A DNA stretch of 10,545 nt, taken from contig CAVLAO010000061.1 of assembly GCA_963660915.1 (NCBI GenBank), positions 1 through 10,545 of the forward strand, written 5' to 3'. The position numbers and the translations under genes are program-made. Source of the DNA: UMGS1766 sp963660915. Its GTDB lineage: Bacteria; Bacillota; Clostridia; Oscillospirales; Oscillospiraceae. The notes beneath the pieces are model-generated. The model was not told the DNA's origin. It saw only the letters and a list, made by a program, of their open reading frames with translations, and made no database searches. The stretch's first letter is position 1, and every line of letters starts with the position of its first letter. Shown here piece by piece: positions 5,808 through 10,545 of this stretch.

Positions 5808-7154
5808 TTAATAGTATCTCGCGTTGACGTTGCTTTTGATGTCCCGGATGTTTTCGGAAACTTCCCGGTTGGTCTTCATCAGCTTCTCCACCTTTTCCAG
5901 GGAGTGCATGACGGTGGTGTGGTCCCGGCCGAACACCCGGCCGATTTCCGGCAGGGAGAGCTGGGTCAGGCTGCGGATGATGTACATGGAGACCTGACGG
6001 GCCAGCGTGAGCTTTGCGGTTCGGGAGGTGGACATGATGTCGCTGACCTCTACGCCGTAGCACTTGGCGGTCTCTTCAATGATGATTTCCGGGGAGGGCA
6101 TCAGGCTGTCCGAGTCCCGGATCAGGTCCCGCACGGCCCGGAGGATGGTGTCCGAGCTCATGGTGGCATTCTCCAGCTCTTTGAAAGCCAGCAGTTTCCG
6201 CACGGTGCCTTCGATCTGACGGATGTTGCTTTTGATGTTCTCCGCGATGTACTCCAGAACCGCCCGGGGCAGATCCAGTCCCATCTGGATGGCTTTTTCC
6301 TGCACGATGGCAACACGGGTTTCGTAGTCCGGAGGCTGAATGTCCACCATCAGACCCCACTCAAACCGGGAGCGGAGTCGGGTTTCCAGCTGAATCATGT
6401 CGGATGGGGGACGGTCGGAGGTCATGACAATCTGGTGACCGGATTCGTGAAGGTCGTTGAAGGTGTTGAAGAACTCCACCTGGGTGGCCTGTTTGCCGGC
6501 GATGAACTGAATATCGTCCACCAGAAGCATGTCCTTGTCCCGGTATTTTGCCCGCAGTTGATCGGTGGTTTTGTAGCGGATGGCCTCCGTCACCTCATTG
6601 GTGAACTGCTCGCCGGTGACAAAGACGATGTTGTAATCCGGATGAGCCTTGTGCACGGCGTAGTAGATGGCGTAGAGCAGGTGGGTCTTGCCAAGACCGC
6701 TTTCACCGTAGAGAAACAGGGGGTTGTAGACGCCGCCCGGCCGGGCCGCCACTGCCTGCGCGGCGTTGTAGGCAAGGCGGTTGGAGTCGCCGACGACGAA
6801 GGTGTCGAAGGTGTACAGCTCGCTGCCGATGCGGGTGTTCTGGTTTTGGGGCTCCGGATCGGAGGGGGAATTGAGGGAAAGGAGTACCTTTTCCTTTTCG
6901 TCCGGCGTCAGCACCTCGACGATGATCTTGGTGGAGAAAAGATCATAAAACGCGTCCTCCAGAATTTTCAGATAGCGCTCCCGAAGTACATTTTTCTTCA
7001 GCTCGGTTTGACAGCATAAATAGAACCGATCCTCGGTGAGAGCAACCGGTTCTATGTCTGCAAACCAGGCTTTGAAGGTAGTCGCTGTGGTCTGCTCCTC
7101 CAGAAGGGGGAGAATCGTTTCCCAAATCTCAGCGGCATTTATAAGAGAATTCAT
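5808..7154 (-). CDS. dnaA: Chromosomal replication initiator protein DnaA
   Basis: Complete 448-residue initiator, an AAA+ protein that binds DnaA boxes, opens oriC and recruits the helicase. Domain I covers about residues 1-80, followed by a short linker. The AAA+ domain has NPLFLYGESGLGKTHLL with Walker A at 150-157, Walker B MLLVDD at 209-214, sensor 1 in IVMTSDRPP, the arginine-finger region RLRSRFEWG near 259-267 and sensor 2 in NIRQIEG at 310-316. Domain IV carries the DNA-binding signature GRDHTTVMHS at 409-418. The start at 7154 is backed by AGAGAGG about 6 bases upstream and by the family N-terminus. The frame continues upstream to 7688 only through repeat and leader DNA. The gene is transcribed toward oriC. 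Confidence 0.98.
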   Translation of the reverse strand: MNSLINAAEIWETILPLLEEQTTATTFKAWFADIEPVALTEDRFYLCCQTELKKNVLRERYLKILEDAFYDLFSTKIIVEVLTPDEKEKVLLSLNSPSDPEPQNQNTRIGSELYTFDTFVVGDSNRLAYNAAQAVAARPGGVYNPLFLYGESGLGKTHLLYAIYYAVHKAHPDYNIVFVTGEQFTNEVTEAIRYKTTDQLRAKYRDKDMLLVDDIQFIAGKQATQVEFFNTFNDLHESGHQIVMTSDRPPSDMIQLETRLRSRFEWGLMVDIQPPDYETRVAIVQEKAIQMGLDLPRAVLEYIAENIKSNIRQIEGTVRKLLAFKELENATMSSDTILRAVRDLIRDSDSLMPSPEIIIEETAKCYGVEVSDIMSTSRTAKLTLARQVSMYIIRSLTQLSLPEIGRVFGRDHTTVMHSLEKVEKLMKTNREVSENIRDIKSNVNARYY

Positions 7155-7232
7155 AGCATGCCTCTCTTTATCATAAAATTTGCAAAGAAAACAGCTCTCA
7201 CCGCTTTGAAACAGGAGAAGCCTCTTTTTATT

Positions 7233-7269
7233 CGATTGTATTATAGCACAGGGATCCCGCTGCAAGCAA
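7233..7269 (-). promoter_or_regulatory. dnaA promoter
   Basis: On the minus strand a perfect -10 TATAAT (7240-7245) is preceded by TGC, giving an extended -10. A -35-like TTGCTT (7264-7269) lies 18 bp upstream. Transcription would begin near 7233, leaving a leader of about 80 bases. No DnaA box was found in or near this promoter, so direct DnaA autoregulation here is not supported. Confidence 0.78.
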
Positions 7270-7474
7270 TGCAGATAAGGAAAAATTTCAGCGAAAAGAA
7301 CGTTTTTCCCCTTAAAAATGCGCTCTGTGCCATGCAACACCCCTGAATGAACAGGGAAACACCGGGCGAAAAAAGGGAAATACGGGGCGCTGAGCGGGAA
7401 ATTTGTCAGATTCGTTTTTTTGAAGGTTGTATTTCTGTCATTTGGGAAGGGAGTGCTCAGGATGACAACCAACC

Positions 7475-7579
7475 CTGTCATTCTGAGGGAGCAGAGCGAC
7501 CGAAGAATCTTTTCTACCGATAACATGGCAATTTCCGTAGTCACTGCAATAAGATCCTTCGCTGCGCTCAGGATGACAG
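7475..7579 (+). repeat. Complete 105 bp palindromic intergenic repeat, copy 3
   Basis: The left hairpin spans 7480-7508 with blocks ATTCT, GA, GG, GA, GC, loop AGA, GC, GA, CC, GA, AGAAT. The right hairpin spans 7554-7574. It is two bases longer than copies 1 and 2 because the G/C pair is GG/CC here. It is preceded by a right-tip fragment (about 7455-7466) and the linker AACCAACC. Confidence 0.9.
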
Positions 7580-7595
7580 AGGAAGGGAGTGCTCT

Positions 7596-7670
7596 GGTAG
7601 ATGCCACCTCATCCGTCACGGCTTCGCCGTGCCACCTTCCCCTCAAGGGGAAGGCTTTCGGTGCGTCACC
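7596..7670 (+). repeat. Second repeat family with two perfect hairpins
   Basis: The unit contains CACGGC-TTC-GCCGTG (7617-7631) and CCTTCCCC-TCAA-GGGGAAGG (7635-7654), both perfect stems. I recall closely similar units as dispersed repeats in gut clostridial genomes, but that is memory and was not checked. It replaces the left arm of the following palindromic element. Confidence 0.68.
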
Positions 7671-7740
7671 TTTTTCTATTGATAACATGGGGATTTCCGT
7701 AGTTGCAGCAATAAGATCCTTCGACTTCGCTCAGGATGAC
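7671..7740 (+). repeat. Centre and right arm of a palindromic repeat (chimeric copy)
   Basis: The centre (GATAACATGG and TTTCCGTAG) and right arm (ATCCTTCG to AGGATGAC) align with the complete copies, but the left hairpin is absent and the second repeat family stands in its place. The right arm has ACTT where the other copies have CTG, altering its inner loop. Confidence 0.8.
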
Positions 7741-7748
7741 AACCAACC

Positions 7749-7785
7749 CTGTCATTCTGAGGGAGCAAAGCGACCGAAGAATCTT
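7749..7785 (+). repeat. Left half of the palindromic repeat
   Basis: A complete left hairpin at 7754-7782 (loop AAA), joined to the preceding right arm by the linker AACCAACC. The same linker precedes copy 3. The unit ends after GAATCTT with no centre or right arm. Confidence 0.84.
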
Positions 7786-7804
7786 AATACAGTGAATTAT
7801 AGTG

Positions 7805-7844
7805 AAAAAAGAAACGCCCTCCTTCTCTGTTCGAAAAGGAGGGC
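7805..7844 (-). terminator. Rho-independent terminator of the membrane protein gene
   Basis: On the minus strand a perfect 9 bp stem GCCCTCCTT/AAGGAGGGC (7836-7844 with 7816-7824) with an 11-base loop is followed by GTTTC and six T residues. It lies 12 bp after the stop codon of the gene at 7856-8671, and would separate that gene from dnaA. Confidence 0.88.
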
Positions 7845-7855
7845 AAAAGAAACGG

Positions 7856-8671
7856 TCAGAAATAATAATAGGTATAGCCGAACAGGGTACCGGCCGCAAA
7901 CAGTCCGATGGCGATGACGGTCAGCAGTATTGCCGCCAGACCCCAGAGGACGATGCTCCAGAGGAAAGGCCACAGATGACCGGCATCGTCCGTCAGGTTC
8001 CGATAGCCGGAGTAAAGCAGCACCGGCAGCACCACGGCACAGATCAGAATGGACAGCAATCCGCCCACCGAGGGGATCAGCGATCCGGCCAGCCCGATGG
8101 CGGCGGTGACCAGAGTGCAGCAGGAGACCACATTTGCAGTGCTTTGCCAGCTGATGGCTGCGCCGCTGCGTTTCGCTGCCGTCCGCAGGGCTACCACCAG
8201 AAGGGCAAGGTTTACTCCGGTCAGGATCAGGCTCAACAGGATCAGGCCGACCACCCAGCTGACCTGATAGTCAAACAGCATCCGCAGGGGAGGCGTCAGG
8301 CCGAAGGAAAGCAGGCTGCTGACCAGTTCGGCCGCCAGTACAACCAGAAAGTTTGCCCGCCAGATGGGGTAGTTGTCGTTAGCGGCGATGGAGAGCATTT
8401 TCTCTCCGTTGCGGGTGAACATATTCCGGAAAATCTCCCAGGTGTCCCGAAAGAAGGGGCGGCGGGGCGGTTTCTGCTGAGGGGGATTTAACTGGTAGGA
8501 AGAGTCGAAGGAAGGGGTCTCCCGGGGCGGCTGCTCCGAAGCAGGGGCGTCCGCAGAGACTTCAGCGGCTTCCATCGGAGTGTCTACGGGAGTGTCGGAA
8601 GAGAGATCGGCGTCCTTGGGCAGAAGGTTTACCTTATCTTCCTCCGGGGTTGGATTTACGGGTTCGTCCAT
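7856..8671 (-). CDS. Unrecognised multi-pass membrane protein with acidic, proline-rich N-terminus
   Basis: A 271-residue protein that I do not recognise with certainty. Residues 1-72 are rich in Pro, Glu, Asp and Ser and look disordered and cytoplasmic. A short amphipathic segment with FFRDTWEIFRNMF follows at 73-85. Five hydrophobic stretches lie at about 106-125, 138-162, 178-200, 203-222 and 234-265, and the chain ends in the aromatic tail GYTYYYF. A soluble N-terminus followed by five membrane spans resembles the Yip1-like fold, which is a tentative idea only. There is no signal peptide or visible catalytic motif. The start at 8671 has AAGGGA about 10 bases upstream. The gene has its own promoter and terminator, so it looks monocistronic. 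It lies back to back with the NlpC/P60 gene. Confidence 0.85.
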   Translation of the reverse strand: MDEPVNPTPEEDKVNLLPKDADLSSDTPVDTPMEAAEVSADAPASEQPPRETPSFDSSYQLNPPQQKPPRRPFFRDTWEIFRNMFTRNGEKMLSIAANDNYPIWRANFLVVLAAELVSSLLSFGLTPPLRMLFDYQVSWVVGLILLSLILTGVNLALLVVALRTAAKRSGAAISWQSTANVVSCCTLVTAAIGLAGSLIPSVGGLLSILICAVVLPVLLYSGYRNLTDDAGHLWPFLWSIVLWGLAAILLTVIAIGLFAAGTLFGYTYYYF

Positions 8672-8704
8672 TGAGGATCATCCCTTTCTGTATTGGATGG
8701 TTTG

Positions 8705-8734
8705 ATTTTAGCATACCGAAGGGCAGGGTTGCAA
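8705..8734 (-). promoter_or_regulatory. Promoter of the membrane protein gene
   Basis: On the minus strand: -35 TTGCAA (8729-8734), an 18 bp spacer, and -10 TAAAAT (8705-8710) preceded by TGC. Transcription would start about 25-30 bases before the start codon. Confidence 0.72.
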
Positions 8735-8808
8735 GGAAAAAAGGGGACAACAAACAGAAAAAGTCTTGAAATTTCAGCATTATTTCGAATCAAAAATGGT
8801 TACAAAAG

Positions 8809-8837
8809 TTGACAAAGCGGTTTCAGTGTGGTAAACT
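8809..8837 (+). promoter_or_regulatory. Promoter of the NlpC/P60 gene
   Basis: On the plus strand: a consensus -35 TTGACA (8809-8814), a 17 bp spacer, and -10 TAAACT (8832-8837) preceded by TGG (extended -10). The leader would be about 245 bases long and would include a complete palindromic repeat. I found no good promoter between that repeat and the start codon. Confidence 0.72.
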
Positions 8838-8918
8838 CCATGGTATACATAAGTTAGATGAACGGGAAGATAAAGTAACTGGTGCATGCTTTTATCATTT
8901 TGATGAAGCGTCCGGTTC

Positions 8919-9024
8919 GTGTCATTCTGAGGGAACGTGAGTGACCGAAGAATCTTTTCTACCGCTGACATGGCAGTTGCCGTAGTTACTGCAGTAAGAT
9001 CCTTCGCTGCGCTCAGGATGACAG
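8919..9024 (+). repeat. Complete 106 bp palindromic intergenic repeat, copy 4
   Basis: The left hairpin at 8924-8953 has the inner pair AC/GT with the four-base loop GTGA; the right hairpin is at 8999-9019. The central palindrome TTACTGCAGTAA is at 8986-8997. I see no clear target-site duplication at its edges. It sits in the predicted leader of the NlpC/P60 message. Confidence 0.9.
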
Positions 9025-9090
9025 AGAAAAAATCTTACCCGTACATATGTAAGAACAAATCAACCGACGAATGACCGAAAGAGTGATGGA

Positions 9091-10398
9091 ATGATGCAGA
9101 AAACACATTTACACATTGGCCGCCGTCTGATTGCCTTAGGCCTCTCCGCCGTAATGACCTGCGCTCTGGTGCCCTTTGCCAGCGCAGTGACGAAGGATGA
9201 CATCAACGCCCTGAAGAATAAGCGTTCTCAGGTGCAGAGCCAGATGTCCGACGTGCAGAGCCAGATTGACTCCCTGCAGGGAAAAATGAACTCCGCACTG
9301 GAGCAGGCCGAGCTGTATCAGCAGCAGATGGGTCTGATTTCCGACCAGATTGCCGACAGCCAGGCATTGATTGACGATTACGCCGCTCAGATCGTGCAGA
9401 CGCAGGCAGAGCTTGAGGAGGCACAGGCCAAAGAGCAGGAATATTACCAGCTCTATTGCGAGCGGTTCCGTGATATGGAGGAAACCGGCAACATCAGCTA
9501 CCTGTCCATTCTGTTCGACGCCGCCAGCTTTTCCGATTTGCTGGATCGCCTGAACTTCGTGAAAAACGTTGCCCAGTATGACAACGGCGTAGTGGATGCG
9601 TTGGAAGAGGCCCGTCAGGAAGTGGCGGACAAGGAATCCCAGCTGGAAGAGGAAAAGGCCAGCCAGGAGAGCGCGATGACCGAGCTCCAGAGTCAGCAGG
9701 ACGACCTGCAGGCTGCCTCCGACAAAAACGATGAGCTGATTGCCGAAGTCAAGGCAAATCAGGCAGAATATCAGGATCAGCTGGACAAGCTGGACGCGCA
9801 GAACGACGCACTGGACGACGAGATTGCCGTCAGCGAGGCGCAGTATGCCGCACAGGTGGCCGAGCTGAAGCGTCAGGCCGAGGAGGCCGAGCGCAAGCGC
9901 AAGGAGCAGGAAGCAGCAGCCGCTGCTGCTGCCGCTGCAGAGGCGGCTGCCAAGAAGAACAACACGAAGAAGGAGAATTCCAGCTCCGGCAGTTCCAGTT
10001 CCGGCTCCAGCTCCTCTACGGTTGCCTCCGGCACCGGTGCTGAGGTGGCAAGCTATGCCTGCCAGTTCATCGGCAATCCCTATGTCTGGGGCGGCGAGAG
10101 CCTGACCAACGGCTGTGATTGCTCCGGCTTTGTAATGCAGGTGTATAAGCACTTCGGCATCAGCCTGGCACACTCCTCTTATTCTCAGCGGTCTGCCGGC
10201 CGCGCCGTCAGCTACTCGGATGCTCAGCCCGGCGACATTATCTTCTACTACTCCGGTGCTTCTGCCTCCGGCGGTCACATCGGCATTTACATCGGCGGCG
10301 GCCAGATGGTCAGCGCCCGTGGCGTTGCCTATGGTATCGGCATCACCAGCGTCAACCCCAACAAGTCCGGCTTCACGGTTCGCCGACTGGTTGGCTGA
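9091..10398 (+). CDS. Secreted coiled-coil NlpC/P60 peptidoglycan hydrolase (CwlO/PcsB-like layout)
   Basis: A 435-residue exported protein. Residues 1-32 are a signal peptide: basic start, hydrophobic core, and a likely cut after ALVPFASA. Residues about 34-273 are rich in Gln, Glu, Asp and Lys with heptad-like coiled coil, interrupted near 134-165 by a more hydrophobic segment. An alanine-rich stretch (274-287) and a Ser/Gly linker (297-313) follow. The C-terminal NlpC/P60 domain (about 315-435) has YVWGG, CDCSGFV with the likely nucleophile Cys344, and GGHIGIYIG with His396. Such enzymes cut D-Glu to diamino acid bonds in wall peptides, and the coiled coil usually contacts a regulator such as FtsEX. 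The residue 12 after His396, often His, is Ser408. A second ATG follows directly at 9094; the ribosome binding site is weak (AAAGAG). Confidence 0.92.
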   Translation: MMQKTHLHIGRRLIALGLSAVMTCALVPFASAVTKDDINALKNKRSQVQSQMSDVQSQIDSLQGKMNSALEQAELYQQQMGLISDQIADSQALIDDYAAQIVQTQAELEEAQAKEQEYYQLYCERFRDMEETGNISYLSILFDAASFSDLLDRLNFVKNVAQYDNGVVDALEEARQEVADKESQLEEEKASQESAMTELQSQQDDLQAASDKNDELIAEVKANQAEYQDQLDKLDAQNDALDDEIAVSEAQYAAQVAELKRQAEEAERKRKEQEAAAAAAAAAEAAAKKNNTKKENSSSGSSSSGSSSSTVASGTGAEVASYACQFIGNPYVWGGESLTNGCDCSGFVMQVYKHFGISLAHSSYSQRSAGRAVSYSDAQPGDIIFYYSGASASGGHIGIYIGGGQMVSARGVAYGIGITSVNPNKSGFTVRRLVG

Positions 10399-10408
10399 TA
10401 AAAAAGCT

Positions 10409-10442
10409 GAAACCCCCGACTGTTATTGGTCGGGGGTTTTTG
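10409..10442 (+). terminator. Rho-independent terminator of the NlpC/P60 gene
   Basis: A perfect 10 bp stem AACCCCCGAC/GTCGGGGGTT with an 8-base loop is followed by a T-run, beginning 12 bp after the stop codon. Confidence 0.93.
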
Positions 10443-10465
10443 TGTCTGCAAGAGTTTTCATTTCG

Positions 10466-10520
10466 ATCATTCTAAGGAGGCTTTCTTTTACTGTCATTCT
10501 GAGGGAGCAGAGCGACCGAC
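10466..10520 (+). repeat. Left tip and truncated left half of the palindromic repeat
   Basis: A tip with AAGGAGGCTTTC (10473-10484) precedes CTGTC and the left hairpin from 10496. The stem proceeds through GA, GG, GA, GC, loop AGA, GC, GA, CC and GA, then breaks exactly before the closing AGAAT, where unrelated GC-rich sequence begins. That sequence contains a small hairpin GCGCC/GGCGC at 10522-10535. Confidence 0.78.
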
Positions 10521-10545
10521 TGCGCCCGCAGGCGCGTGCAAGCGG

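Larger units (their letters stand above)
7270..7815. other. Intergenic region upstream of dnaA, mostly repeats
   Basis: There is no gene in this stretch. 7270-7433 is unassigned AT-rich sequence with a small hairpin (CCCTG/CAGGG at 7341-7356). 7434-7785 is a tandem-like series of repeat units: a right tip, a complete element, a chimeric element and a left half. 7786-7815 leads into the terminator of the membrane protein gene. Genes rpmH and rnpA, often found beside dnaA, are not here. Confidence 0.75.

Noticed and set aside
7434..7785. Possible CRISPR array
   Set aside because: The units are palindromic, unequal in spacing and lack unique spacers, and no cas gene is present.
7420..7917. Plus-strand reading frame in the dnaA upstream region
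   Set aside because: It is translated repeats and the antisense end of the membrane protein gene; there is no ribosome binding site or domain.
8798..8820. WalR-like operator overlapping the -35 of the NlpC/P60 promoter
   Set aside because: On the minus strand TGTCAA and TGTAAC occur, but they are 10 rather than 11 bp apart and the first has a mismatch, so the match is too weak to call.
9136..10278. Long minus-strand reading frame opposite the NlpC/P60 gene
   Set aside because: It is a shadow of the Gln- and Ala-rich coiled-coil gene. The plus-strand product has a signal peptide and a catalytic domain.

Overview
The window is the replication-origin locus of a Bacillota (Firmicutes) chromosome. 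On the minus strand it carries the order dnaA - dnaN - yaaA - recF - remB - gyrB - gyrA, the conserved Bacillus/Clostridium origin arrangement. The moderately GC-rich coding sequence and a repeat family that I remember from gut clostridia suggest a member of Clostridia close to Oscillospiraceae/Ruminococcaceae. The lineage below class is inference.

Layout from left to right. 1-211: first 70 codons of gyrA. 231-2171: gyrB. 2172-2506: intergenic region filled with repeats. 2507-4113: remB, recF and yaaA, tightly packed, with recF overlapping yaaA by 4 bp. 4129-5247: dnaN. 5284-5502: oriC, made of a DnaA-trio-like unwinding element next to dnaN followed by seven DnaA boxes. 5515-5807: a repeat cassette between the last DnaA box and the dnaA stop codon. 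5808-7154: dnaA, with a good promoter about 80 bp upstream. 7434-7785: a second repeat-rich block, including a different repeat family. 7856-8671: an unrecognised multi-pass membrane protein with its own promoter and terminator. 8672-9090: a divergent promoter region that also holds one complete repeat. 9091-10398: a secreted coiled-coil NlpC/P60 peptidoglycan hydrolase with a strong terminator, then another repeat fragment at the right edge.

DnaA binds the box cluster and opens the DNA beside it. DnaN is the sliding clamp, RecF acts at gaps and stalled forks, and gyrase removes the positive supercoils that replication makes. RemB and YaaA are conserved passengers of this cluster. The NlpC/P60 hydrolase and the membrane protein occupy the side where many Bacillota carry rpmH-rnpA-yidC.

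The most interesting structure is the intergenic repeat family. There are four complete copies of 103-106 bp, one chimeric copy, four left halves and several tips, all in the same orientation and none inside a gene. Each half folds by itself into a hairpin in which Watson-Crick blocks alternate with GA/GA blocks. The variant copies change both sides of the stem together: GC/GC becomes AC/GT, and GG/CC becomes G/C. This is covariation and points to selection or a mobilisation mechanism that depends on the folded strand, in the manner of REP/BIME elements.
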